From: a virus
IMG/VR virus record: IMGVR_UViG_3300031215_000045
Span: 1-32,122 of that record
Strand: one strand, 5' to 3'
DNA length: 32,122 nucleotides
Positions 1-7,048 of the stretch are shown here, in pieces (position 1 is the stretch's first letter; the number at the start of each line of letters is the position of its first letter). The notes beneath the pieces were generated by a model, which worked only from the letters and a program-made list of their open reading frames with translations, made no database searches and was not told the origin of the DNA. The position numbers and the translations under genes are program-made.

Positions 1-133
1 TTTGACTCAAATTTTTTATAAAAAGAGTGTTATTTTTTACTATATAAAGAAGCTAGTTTAATTGATTCTTAAAGTGTGATTATAACCTGTTCAATGTGTT
101 AAGTGTCACGCGCTTTGTATCACGCTATATACG

Positions 134-156
134 CTCTATGCAATTCAGAATGTAGG
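134..156 (+). repeat. 23-bp repeat, copy A
   Basis: This copy differs from copy B (362-384) at one position of 23; the core reads CTATGCAATTCAGAATGTAG. A third copy with an insertion lies at 2278-2309, and a degenerate relative may lie at 242-263. All are non-coding and in the same orientation. The function is unknown; a protein-binding site, a phage promoter element or a remnant of duplicated intergenic DNA are possible. Confidence 0.75.
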
Positions 157-326
157 GGGTTCGTTGAAACGAAATCGGTTCTCAAATAACTATTCGTAAA
201 TCAATTTCGTCATAAAAATTCTGTCATTCTGGGTTATACGTCTATACATTTAGGATTGTAAGGCTCAATGAAGATCGTATCAATAAAGTATAGTAATCAA
301 TGTTCACTATCGTAGCTACTGGGAAC

Positions 327-359
327 AAAAAAGCGGCTTCGATTGTCATCTTCGCCGCT
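327..359 (-). terminator. Rho-independent terminator of the left leftward cluster
   Basis: The arms AGCGGC (332-337) and GCCGCT (354-359) form a GC-rich stem. Read leftward it is followed by six T residues (complement of 327-332). It lies about 45 bases past the stop of the last gene of the leftward cluster, as expected for its transcription terminator. Confidence 0.75.
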
Positions 360-361
360 GT

Positions 362-384
362 CTCTATGCAATTTAGAATGTAGG
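362..384 (+). repeat. 23-bp repeat, copy B
   Basis: Matches copy A at 22 of 23 positions. It begins three bases after the terminator stem at 332-359. Copy C also follows a hairpin closely, so hairpin plus repeat may be one unit. Confidence 0.75.
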
Positions 385-403
385 AAAATCAGCTCAAAGA
401 GGC

Positions 404-622
404 TTATGATTTATTAAAATTTTCAAGGTGTGGTTTTGGCTCATAGTTGGCTTTGTGTCTAGCAATAATATCAAGCCTATAGTTTCTAGCTATTTCAGCA
501 TCTCTCTTAGCCCACTTAGGCCAATACCCATACTCGTTCTCAAGTATGTTTCTTTGGGTTGGGTTCATTGTAGCCACTAAGTCAAGATCACTTTGTATAA
601 CGTCTTTATTATAAATGCTCAT
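404..622 (-). CDS. Hypothetical protein, last gene of left cluster
   Basis: A 72-residue soluble protein rich in charged residues and aromatics, with no signal peptide, membrane segment or motif I recognise. The middle (EYGYWPKWAKRDAEIARNYR) looks helical. Its ATG overlaps the TGA of the 29-codon gene upstream (ATGA, 619-622), so translation is probably coupled. The leftward terminator at 327-359 follows it. It is real mainly by context: same strand as its neighbours, tight spacing and a terminator after it. Function unknown. Confidence 0.6.
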   Translation of the reverse strand: MSIYNKDVIQSDLDLVATMNPTQRNILENEYGYWPKWAKRDAEIARNYRLDIIARHKANYEPKPHLENFNKS

Positions 623-708
623 ATTGGTTTAACTTCGTAAAAGTGCCATACATACGGTCCATCGAAAACCGTATCAATGTAAATGTTTTGTTTGTCTGTG
701 ATTTTCAT
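619..708 (-). CDS. Very short ORF (29 aa), translationally coupled
   Basis: This 29-codon frame starts at ATG 708, directly after the stop of the nucleotidyltransferase-like gene, and ends in a TGA that overlaps the next start. The protein begins MKITDKQNIYIDTVFDGPYV and ends in EVKPI. It fills the gap between its neighbours exactly with stop/start junctions on both sides, which is the main reason to believe it. It has no recognisable domain and could be a leader or coupling peptide. Confidence 0.5.
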   Translation of the reverse strand: MKITDKQNIYIDTVFDGPYVWHFYEVKPI

Positions 709-709
709 A

Positions 710-1054
710 TTAAATACTCTCCCAGGCTATAAAGAATAAGTCTATTGGGTAGCCCTTGAATATCATTTGTATAAGTGGTTTGTTAGTGTACCCTTCTTTC
801 ATGGGTATCCCTAATAACACTCGTTCAATACTAGCATCCATTCTTTTTAGCTCGTGCATGATTTCTCTGGCATCTACCCCTCTTACAGTTTGGTTACTGT
901 CAGGGTATATGTAAAGGTCAATGTCTTTTTGGGATTTTCCTGCGTGCAACACACTCCCGCCTAGGGCTATATGGTAATTTGGTTTGAATTGTTTTTCAAA
1001 GTGCCTTGCTATTTTCAATGCTTGGCGTAAAGTGTATGGTGGCTCTCTTTTCAT
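710..1054 (-). CDS. Small nucleotidyltransferase-fold protein
   Basis: A 114-residue protein with the core signature of the DNA polymerase beta-like nucleotidyltransferase superfamily. It has a Gly-Gly-Ser turn (residues 32-34), an Asp-x-Asp pair (D44, D46) in KDIDLYIYPDS, and a possible third carboxylate (D105) in a strand near the C-terminus (YPIDLFFI). These would bind metal and NTP. Known families add nucleotides to proteins, RNA or antibiotics, and MNT-type proteins act as antitoxins or AMPylating enzymes. I chose the ATG at 1054 over an earlier in-frame start because it sits one base after the previous gene's stop. No HEPN partner with an obvious RNase motif is seen beside it. Substrate unknown. 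Confidence 0.6.
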   Translation of the reverse strand: MKREPPYTLRQALKIARHFEKQFKPNYHIALGGSVLHAGKSQKDIDLYIYPDSNQTVRGVDAREIMHELKRMDASIERVLLGIPMKEGYTNKPLIQMIFKGYPIDLFFIAWESI

Positions 1055-1055
1055 A

Positions 1056-1379
1056 TTAAATACTATCTTGGATGTGCTCAACCACTACCCACGGGATTTC
1101 CACTGTGTAATAGTCATCTGTGTATGGTGCTGTATTATCAACATCATTAAAAAGTTCTTCCCTTACTACACTCTCATCCGCATACACTCTGTATTTTACT
1201 ATAGTTTCATGTAGTTTGCTTCTTGTGGGCTCAAGTGCTGTTAGCCTAGCATCAAGGTTAGTAAAAGCCTCAAGGAAACTCTCGAACACTAAATGGCTAC
1301 TGCGGCTTGTATTCAAGTTCCCTTGGCGTATAAGTTGCATCACATCGTCATGGGGTGGTGTTTTTTTGTTTTTTGGCAT
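1056..1379 (-). CDS. Hypothetical protein
   Basis: A 107-residue protein of unknown function. The N-terminus is basic (MPKNKKTPPHDD), the middle is helical with leucines spaced like a short coiled coil (about residues 30-60), and the C-terminus is acidic. It ends in Asp-Ser-Ile-stop and is followed by TATGAAA, nearly the same junction as at the end of the next gene. It lies 15 bases after a small upstream ORF and one base before the nucleotidyltransferase-like gene, so the set is probably one operon. Partnership with that enzyme is possible but only inferred from position. Confidence 0.55.
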   Translation of the reverse strand: MPKNKKTPPHDDVMQLIRQGNLNTSRSSHLVFESFLEAFTNLDARLTALEPTRSKLHETIVKYRVYADESVVREELFNDVDNTAPYTDDYYTVEIPWVVVEHIQDSI

Positions 1380-1394
1380 TGTTTTTGTTTGGTT

Positions 1395-1538
1395 CTAGAT
1401 TAAAGGTCGCAGGAATGGTAGCCTCTTCAAAAACTCCATGATCCTGCGACGTAGCCTGAAGCGTCTTTCATTTTCGAGCATCCATTCCGACTTTTGCGGC
1501 ATGTCCCCTCTGTATTTTACTTCTTTACTGTATTTCAT
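1395..1538 (-). CDS. Small basic protein (47 aa)
   Basis: A 47-residue frame from ATG 1538 to TAG 1395. The C-terminal half is strongly basic (RRFRLRRRIMEFLKRLPFLR), possibly an amphipathic nucleic-acid-binding or membrane-active helix. It lies on the same strand as the cluster, 15 bases upstream of the next start. No known family is recognised. Short length keeps confidence modest. Confidence 0.45.
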   Translation of the reverse strand: MKYSKEVKYRGDMPQKSEWMLENERRFRLRRRIMEFLKRLPFLRPLI

Positions 1539-1742
1539 ATTCGTAGTGTTAGTGATTTAGAACCACGCGCAGCTATCAACTGCGTCGTGCCTCCTTGTGC
1601 TAGTGCTAATCGTTATAGGTTGTTATCGTTCGTTCTAGCTGTTTTTTGGCACAAAACCTTATTGAGGTGGCTTTTGCAGGGGGTTGCCTATACCCACATA
1701 CCGAATTGCCCCTTGCGGGGCGTGTCGGGGCTTGTGTGGGCA
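1539..1742. other. Intergenic region with nested hairpins
   Basis: No gene is seen. GCCCC-TTGC-GGGGC forms a tight hairpin at 1708-1721, enclosed by CCCACA (1693-1698) and TGTGGG (1735-1740). It follows the gene ending at 1743, so it could end or attenuate leftward transcription, but it lacks a clear T run. A smaller inverted repeat GCAG/CTGC lies near 1568-1582. A promoter for the genes to the left could be here, but I cannot point to clear -35/-10 boxes. Confidence 0.5.
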
Positions 1743-2117
1743 TTACCTTTTAATTAGATTTTTGGGCATTACGGTATCTACCTGTTTACCTTTCATTAGC
1801 TGGGCTGGAACAGCCCAAGGCATCATTTTTTTGGCCTTGGCTAATAAGCCGTCAAAATGTTGAAAAAACTGTCCTATAGTGTCTGCGTTTTGGAGCTTTG
1901 CTCCAGCGTCGCAGTACTTTATGATGAATTTAAGTTTTACTTTGATTAAATCGTCCCAAGCATCTTGTTGTTTGGTGATGAATTTGTATAACGCCATAAT
2001 ATCGTTATCAATACTATCAAAGTCTGGAATTCCACATTCGTATAATTCCTCTACCCTTTGGCGACACCATTCATAGGCTTTGGGTTTTTTGGCCTTTAGT
2101 GATTTAATGTTTTTCAT
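1743..2117 (-). CDS. Hypothetical protein, first gene of left cluster
   Basis: A 124-residue, lysine-rich, largely helical protein without signal peptide or membrane segment. It begins MKNIKSLKAKKPKAYEWCRQ and has two cysteines near the N-terminal third and a basic C-terminus. It is divergent from the terminase, the usual place for a small regulator or an early gene, but I see no convincing helix-turn-helix or other motif. A small terminase subunit is not excluded, since none is otherwise visible, but the opposite orientation argues against it. Confidence 0.6.
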   Translation of the reverse strand: MKNIKSLKAKKPKAYEWCRQRVEELYECGIPDFDSIDNDIMALYKFITKQQDAWDDLIKVKLKFIIKYCDAGAKLQNADTIGQFFQHFDGLLAKAKKMMPWAVPAQLMKGKQVDTVMPKNLIKR

Positions 2118-2239
2118 AAGTTTTTAATGATTTGGGCTTGCAATTAACATATCGTTGTTTTATGGGTTTTAGTAAAGGATGATATATGTATTCATTAAAC
2201 CCATGATGTTACGCCTATATTTGATTCTTCTTTGTTAAG

Positions 2240-2277
2240 ATGGGCTGATTGTTTTTATAATGATCAGCCCATTTTTA
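2240..2277 (+). terminator. Rho-independent terminator, rightward
   Basis: A perfect 10-bp stem, ATGGGCTGAT (2240-2249) with ATCAGCCCAT (2263-2272), has a 13-base loop and is followed by a run of T. It points rightward although no rightward gene lies before it in the window. It may insulate the terminase operon from upstream read-through or end a short untranslated RNA. Confidence 0.75.
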
Positions 2278-2309
2278 TCTATGCAAAAGGCTTACAATTC
2301 AAAATGTAG
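2278..2309 (+). repeat. Repeat copy C, split by an insertion
   Basis: TCTATG (2278-2283) and CAATTCAAAATGTAG (2295-2309) match the two halves of copies A and B, with 11 extra bases between them; the second half has one mismatch to copy A. It starts just after the terminator at 2240-2277, as copy B starts just after the hairpin at 332-359. Confidence 0.55.
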
Positions 2310-2352
2310 CATTTTTATATGTATCTTATTTTGTCTTATGTTATCCCTGGTT

Positions 2353-2411
2353 GGGGACCCCTATAGGGGTCCCCATAGAGGTGCCCGTTCACGCACCTCT
2401 AGAGGTGCCCG
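2353..2411. promoter_or_regulatory. Cluster of perfect palindromes upstream of terminase
   Basis: GGGGACCCC-TATA-GGGGTCCCC (2353-2374) is a perfect 22-bp palindrome. Next, AGAGGTGC (2377-2384) can pair with GCACCTCT (2393-2400), and the same GCACCTCT can pair with a second AGAGGTGC (2401-2408), giving a 16-bp palindrome at 2393-2408. AGAGGTGCCCG is thus directly repeated at 2377 and 2401. The middle arm can pair either way, as in an attenuator or switch, or the DNA palindromes may bind a dimeric regulator or packaging protein. Confidence 0.65.
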
Positions 2412-2589
2412 AATGCAAACAATACGAGATTTAATACACATTTTAAAATAAACTACATTTGTGCATGTAACACCATATTAAATGATGCATAGCCCATAAA
2501 CCCAAAGAAATACTAAACATCCAGTGGGGCTGGTATGCCAATATAAAGTAAATGTGAATGTGCCTAGACCAGCGATATATGCACTTATA

Positions 2590-4044
2590 ATGGATTTAGC
2601 CAACATACTAGCAGACGAGGACAAGATACTAGCAGATATTTGTAAAGAGGACTTTTATGAATTTTTGCAGGAGTTTTGGACGGAGCTTATTGACGAGGTG
2701 CCTGTTTACAATTGGCACATTGCGTATCTGTGCAAGGGCTTGCAAGTTGTGGCGGAGCGGGTATTTAGGGGAGAGCCCAAAAAATATGACGTAGCTATCA
2801 ACATCAGCCCTGGAACCACCAAGACGACTATTTGTAGCGTCATGTACCCAGCTTGGATTTGGGCGCGTATGCCTGCGGCTAGAATTATATCATGCTCTTA
2901 CTCCCACAGTGTTGCTGTTGACTCCGCTGTTAAGAGTAGGCAGATAATTGAAAGTGAAAAATACAAAAGACTATTCCCTGACGTTCAGTTGTCAGAGGTT
3001 CAAAATGCCAAAGACCATTACCGTAGCACTAAGAATGGAATGCGCTACTCCGCAGGCACACGGGGACGGGTGACAGGGCAGCACGGGCACTTCATTATCA
3101 TCGACGACCCCATTAACCCATTAGAGGCATCTTCAAAGTCAGGACTAAAAACGGCAAATGATTGGATTGGCAAGACACTACTATCACGTAAAGTAGATAA
3201 AGCGGTAACACCCACTATTATGATCATGCAGCGGTTGCACCAAGAAGACCCAACTGACTTCTTCCTTGACCGTGATGGGGCGCAAGTGAAGCACGTATGC
3301 CTCCCGGCACGCCAGCCAAAAGAAAACGACAAACGTGTATCCATCAAACCTGCCCATTTAGTCAAACGGTACACAAATGGTTTAATGGACCCAGTGCGTT
3401 TAAGTGACGCTGTGTTGAGTGAGGCTAGGGCTGACTTAGGGGAGTATGGTTATGCTAGCCAGTTCGATCAAACCCCCATTCCTGAGGGTGGTGGTATGTT
3501 TGAAACAGACAAGTTCCAAATGGCCAAGCTACCACTACCATTTAATGAATATAGGATGGTAATAAGGTTCTGGGACAAGGCGGCTAGCTCTAATGATGGA
3601 GACTATACTGCTGGCGTTAAAATGGCTGTTGATAAACATGGTGCTTACTGGGTGCTCCATGTAGCCAAGGGGCAGTGGGGGACATTTTTACGCGAGAGTA
3701 AAATGAAGCTTTACGCTAGCCAAGATGGGTATGATGTGTATGTAGGGCTTGAGCAAGAGCCTGGTTCAGGGGGAAAAGACTCCACGTTATCCTCTGTTAA
3801 AAACCTAGCTGGTTATGTCACACGGGTAGGGAAGCCGACAGGGGATAAGGTGTTACGCGCAGATGCCTACTCAGTTCAAGTAAACTCTGGAAATGTGTAT
3901 ATGGTGATAGGTAGCTGGAATGCCGAGTATAAAGAAGAGCTTTCCTTCTTTCCTTACGCCAAACACGATGACCAAGTAGATGCAAGTTCTGGGGCATTTT
4001 CGATTCTAAGCAAGGGCAAGACAAGAGTAGGTGGAATAAACTAA
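2590..4044 (+). CDS. terL: Terminase large subunit
   Basis: The packaging motor ATPase and nuclease, which cuts concatemeric DNA and pumps it through the portal. In the 484-residue version from ATG 2590, an unusual Walker A-like loop SPGTTKTT lies at residues 73-80 and Walker B (IIIDDP, D172/D173) follows. The C-terminal RNase H-fold nuclease shows acidic residues in FWDKA (D329), GLEQEPGSG (E388) and KHDDQVDA (D460/D461). The Pro-Gly-Thr-Thr-Lys form of the P-loop is typical of one phage terminase family. An in-frame GTG at 2524 could add 22 residues; I prefer 2590 because the extra residues do not look like terminase sequence. No small subunit is recognised nearby. It starts the rightward operon. 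Confidence 0.95.
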   Translation: MDLANILADEDKILADICKEDFYEFLQEFWTELIDEVPVYNWHIAYLCKGLQVVAERVFRGEPKKYDVAINISPGTTKTTICSVMYPAWIWARMPAARIISCSYSHSVAVDSAVKSRQIIESEKYKRLFPDVQLSEVQNAKDHYRSTKNGMRYSAGTRGRVTGQHGHFIIIDDPINPLEASSKSGLKTANDWIGKTLLSRKVDKAVTPTIMIMQRLHQEDPTDFFLDRDGAQVKHVCLPARQPKENDKRVSIKPAHLVKRYTNGLMDPVRLSDAVLSEARADLGEYGYASQFDQTPIPEGGGMFETDKFQMAKLPLPFNEYRMVIRFWDKAASSNDGDYTAGVKMAVDKHGAYWVLHVAKGQWGTFLRESKMKLYASQDGYDVYVGLEQEPGSGGKDSTLSSVKNLAGYVTRVGKPTGDKVLRADAYSVQVNSGNVYMVIGSWNAEYKEELSFFPYAKHDDQVDASSGAFSILSKGKTRVGGIN

Positions 4045-4047
4045 ACA

Positions 4048-4248
4048 ATGACTAAAATAAACGGCATGCCTTATTATGAGGCTAATACAGGAGATGATTT
4101 TGGAAATACGTCCCCTAGGGTTAAAAGGGGCAGGCCGCCTAATAATAGAAGAGCGCCATTAGGGGTGCTACCTCCAAGAAATGGAAATTGCATTGTAGGC
4201 TTGCCAGCCGACAAAAAACCGTCTAAAGCCAAAGCCAATGAAAAGTAA
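4048..4248 (+). CDS. Small basic protein between terminase and portal
   Basis: A 66-residue, proline- and lysine-rich, probably disordered protein. It contains Lys-Arg-Gly-Arg-Pro-Pro, which resembles an AT-hook minor-groove binding motif, so a DNA-binding role near packaging is possible but unproven. It starts three bases after the terminase stop and its end overlaps the portal start by 11 bases. No family is recognised. Confidence 0.6.
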   Translation: MTKINGMPYYEANTGDDFGNTSPRVKRGRPPNNRRAPLGVLPPRNGNCIVGLPADKKPSKAKANEK

Positions 4249-5749
4249 ATCAGCTAAAATAATGAGTATGCTTAGAAATAGCGTAACCTTGAGTAGAGCG
4301 GGTCTTTCCCGTATGCTAGACCCTAACAGGGATATTGACAAAGAGTGCGGCTACCCAGATGTAATTGAAGTTGGTCAGTATAGAAAGATATATGACCGTG
4401 AAGGTCTCGGCAAGCGCGTAGTTGACATTTACCCAGAGGCTTGTTGGTCGAGTGACCCTGTTATTACGGATGGCATTAACATAAATGAAGTAGACTCCGC
4501 TTTTTCTGAAGAATGGAAAACATTTGCCAAGAAGCACAAGCTATGGCATTACCTGCACCGCGCGGATGAGCTTAGTGGTGTGGGGCATTTTGGCATCATG
4601 GTTCTTGGTATAGCGGACTCGGAGCCCCTAAATAAACCAGTTGTAGGTGTGAATGAAAAAACAGGGGAGACTGCCAGCGGGGAGCCTTTAGACCATGAGC
4701 TGCAATACATAAAAGTATTCAGCGAAGAAAACATCCAAATAGCCGCCAAGGACACAGACCTCCAGAGTGCGCGTTATGGTATGCCACTACTTTACACTAT
4801 TCAAGTGTCTGATGTAGAAAATAGAAGCACTAGCGTAGGCACTTCACTACCAAACATCCAAGTCCACTGGACACGTGTAGTTCACTTAGCCGATAATAGG
4901 AAAGACAGTGATGTATATGGTGTTCCCCGTATGCAATCTGTTTATAACCGTATCTATGACTTGCGCAAGATACTATCAGGCTCAGGGGAAATGTTTTGGA
5001 AAGGTGGTTTCCCAGGCCTCAGTTTTGAAACACTTCCTGAGGTGCAGGATGCCGAAATTGATAAAGAAAGTTTAGAAAAAGAGGTTAAAGCTTACTATGA
5101 AGGCTTGCAGCGTTACATTGCCTTACAGGGAATGACAACAAAGAGCCTCACACCACAAATTGCAGACCCATCACCTCACGTAGAGGCTATGTTGAAGATC
5201 ATCGCCATTGCACTGGGTATTCCATACCGTATCTTCGCTGGTGCGGAGGAGGCTCGCTTGGCTAGTAGTCAAGATGCACGGGCTTGGAATAAGCGCGTGC
5301 TTACTAGGCGTGATAAGTATGTAGAGCCTATGGTTATTCACCCTTTTATAGAACTTTGTGAGCGTTATGGATTTATCAAGGCTAAAGCGAAAGAGGGGGT
5401 AACTAATGTATTTTGGCCTAAAATGGATGTATCCACAGAAGAAGACAAAGCCAACTTAGCCGACAAACGCTCTAACGCTATGGCTAAATATGTTTCTAGT
5501 GATTGTGAATCTATTATGGCACTTAAAGACTTCTTTATGTATGTGCTAGAGTATGACAATGCTACAGCAACACTACTTGCCAAACATGCCCTTGAGAATG
5601 ACGAGCCTTACACTCTTAAAGACGAAGATGATGATGTGGTTGCTGTTAAAGCCCCTGGATCATCCTCTAAGGTAAAAGGCGGGGCAGCACCACAACAAGG
5701 CTCAAGCCAATCAGATGAAGATACACGCACTAAGACCTCTGCAGAATGA
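4238..5749 (+). CDS. Portal protein (DUF1073 type)
   Basis: The dodecameric ring at the capsid vertex through which DNA enters and leaves. The 503-residue length and features such as YDREGLGKRVVDIYPEACW near residue 50, WHYLHRADELSGVGHFGIMV near residue 105, GSGEMFWKGGFPGLSFE, and LGIPYRIFAGAEEARLAS in the C-terminal third are typical of DUF1073/Gp6-like portals. The tail is low-complexity and acidic to basic. Some DUF1073 proteins are annotated as anti-CBASS Acb1 because of fused relatives; no separate Acb1 domain is visible here. It overlaps both neighbours. An internal start at 4262 is possible. Confidence 0.9.
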   Translation: MKSKSAKIMSMLRNSVTLSRAGLSRMLDPNRDIDKECGYPDVIEVGQYRKIYDREGLGKRVVDIYPEACWSSDPVITDGININEVDSAFSEEWKTFAKKHKLWHYLHRADELSGVGHFGIMVLGIADSEPLNKPVVGVNEKTGETASGEPLDHELQYIKVFSEENIQIAAKDTDLQSARYGMPLLYTIQVSDVENRSTSVGTSLPNIQVHWTRVVHLADNRKDSDVYGVPRMQSVYNRIYDLRKILSGSGEMFWKGGFPGLSFETLPEVQDAEIDKESLEKEVKAYYEGLQRYIALQGMTTKSLTPQIADPSPHVEAMLKIIAIALGIPYRIFAGAEEARLASSQDARAWNKRVLTRRDKYVEPMVIHPFIELCERYGFIKAKAKEGVTNVFWPKMDVSTEEDKANLADKRSNAMAKYVSSDCESIMALKDFFMYVLEYDNATATLLAKHALENDEPYTLKDEDDDVVAVKAPGSSSKVKGGAAPQQGSSQSDEDTRTKTSAE

Positions 5750-6575
5750 CCCATCACGTACTGTTACTTTAAGGCGAAGCTTTTGGTCCGCCCTTAGAAA
5801 ACGATACAACAAAGTCAAGAAAGCTGTAAAAGAACAAATAGTTGACAATGATGCTTTGGGGATTGGTTTTAATGCCCCTGTATCAGGTCAAGTGTCTAAT
5901 CAAGAGTTCTGGGCTTACCTAAATACTCCTGAAAAAGTAGATGCTTTTATGGCTTGGATCAATGATGTAGTTGACCGTGAAGTAATGTCTGTTGATTGGC
6001 ATAAAGGCTACATAGAAAGTGCTTACAAAAAGGGGCTTACTAGGGCTTTTAATGATGCTCGTAAAACAGCAAGAGCCACCCAAGGAGAAGATTTCTACCA
6101 AGGCTCTATGAGTGAGTTTATAGGACAGGCTTTCTCTCAGCCAGAAACTTTGGAGACCATTGCCGTAGTATTCAGCCAAAGCTTTGAAGCTCTTAAAGGT
6201 ATAAATGCCTCTATGGCTACAAGCATTAGGAATGCTTTAGCGGAAGGATTAGCAAGAGGAGATTCTATCCCAGCTGTATCTCGCGCCATAATGGATCAAA
6301 TAGATAATATATCCGCCAAACGCGCTCGTTTGATAGCGCAGACAGAGGTTATACGAGCCCACGCCGAAGCTCAACTAGATGCTTTCGAAAAACTAGGGGT
6401 AGAGGAGCTAGGGGCTTTGGTAGAATTTTCGACTGCTGGCGATGGTAGAGTATGCCCCAGATGCAGCAAAATGAATGGAAAACGCTTCACACCCAAACAA
6501 GCTAGAGGGGTTATACCACTTCACCCAGGGTGCAGATGCACTTGGATACCTTATATAGATTTCAAAGATGAGTGA
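5715..6575 (+). CDS. Minor head protein, Mu gpF / SPP1 gp7 family
   Basis: A 286-residue head morphogenesis protein that in relatives associates with the portal inside the procapsid and may be ejected. The diagnostic C-terminal block has AQTEVIRAHAEAQLDAF followed by CPRCSKMNGKRF and HPGCRC, a Cys-x2-Cys plus His-Pro-x-Cys-x-Cys arrangement typical of the family. The N-terminus (DPSRTVTLRRSFWSALRKR) is also typical, supporting the start at 5715 even though it overlaps the portal gene by 35 bases. The end overlaps the next gene by 8 bases. Confidence 0.9.
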   Translation: MKIHALRPLQNDPSRTVTLRRSFWSALRKRYNKVKKAVKEQIVDNDALGIGFNAPVSGQVSNQEFWAYLNTPEKVDAFMAWINDVVDREVMSVDWHKGYIESAYKKGLTRAFNDARKTARATQGEDFYQGSMSEFIGQAFSQPETLETIAVVFSQSFEALKGINASMATSIRNALAEGLARGDSIPAVSRAIMDQIDNISAKRARLIAQTEVIRAHAEAQLDAFEKLGVEELGALVEFSTAGDGRVCPRCSKMNGKRFTPKQARGVIPLHPGCRCTWIPYIDFKDE

Positions 6576-7005
6576 CAAAGAAAAACCAAAGCCAGTTACT
6601 GATGGTGATCTTGTGCGCAAATATCATTTAGGAGGAAAGTCTTCTAAATGGATTGGTATGCGTATGGGACTAAACGAGGATGTAGTTGATGGTATTTTGT
6701 GTGACATAGAAGACGAAGACTCTCAACAAGAAGAAAACGACCTACAAGAGGCTAACTTCATAGAAACACCACCAACAACAAAAGACAGACTAGAATATGA
6801 TGTAGTAAAAGCCTGTTCTCATTTAGCACAAGCCTCATCTTTGCTATTGGCTATAAGTGAGGGGCTTGGAAGTGTGCTGGCAGAAGAAGATGATTTACTA
6901 GAGTTTGTGGTAGCCACTTATCAAGAAAGCAAGTCAGAAAATCCTTATGAACATCTAGTAGATAGGCTAGCATCAGAATACATTATAATAAAAAAGTCAA
7001 AATAA
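6568..7005 (+). CDS. Hypothetical acidic protein in head module
   Basis: A 145-residue, strongly acidic protein. Residues 12-46 could form a small helical DNA-binding-like domain (DLVRKYHLGGKSSKWIGMRM), followed by a Glu/Gln-rich linker and a helical C-terminal half ending in lysines. It overlaps the preceding gene by 8 bases. Position suggests a head assembly accessory role, but I do not recognise the family. Confidence 0.65.
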   Translation: MSDKEKPKPVTDGDLVRKYHLGGKSSKWIGMRMGLNEDVVDGILCDIEDEDSQQEENDLQEANFIETPPTTKDRLEYDVVKACSHLAQASSLLLAISEGLGSVLAEEDDLLEFVVATYQESKSENPYEHLVDRLASEYIIIKKSK

Positions 7006-7048
7006 AGGCTTTACAACACAATTAACATAAACTAACAGAGGGTAAGTA

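Larger units (their letters stand above)
1..403. other. AT-rich non-coding left end
   Basis: No convincing coding region is seen on either strand. The stretch holds two near-identical 23-bp repeats (134-156 and 362-384), a looser relative near 242-263, and a leftward terminator at 327-359 that closes the cluster to its right. The first 120 bases are very AT-rich with T and A runs and show no structure I can name. Confidence 0.7.
2118..2589. other. Divergent intergenic control region before terminase
   Basis: About 470 bases separate the leftward gene starting at 2117 from the terminase. In order it contains AT-rich DNA likely to hold the leftward promoter, a rightward terminator (2240-2277), a diverged repeat copy (2278-2309), a cluster of GC-rich palindromes (2353-2411), and AT-rich DNA up to the terminase start. 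Weak boxes (TTACAA 2292-2297, TATATG 2316-2321) could be a rightward promoter but match the consensus poorly. Such a site may also hold packaging recognition sequences. Confidence 0.6.

Noticed and set aside
134-384. CRISPR-like array from the 23-bp repeats
   Set aside because: Only two good copies with more than 200 bases between them, and no regular spacer length.
2260-2451. 63-residue rightward ORF with a hydrophobic stretch
   Set aside because: It overlaps the terminator, the repeat copy and the palindromes; its second half merely translates the inverted repeats and it has no ribosome site.
1-2589. tRNA or integration site in the left non-coding DNA
   Set aside because: No cloverleaf-like structure or integrase gene was found; the hairpins are terminator-like or simple palindromes.
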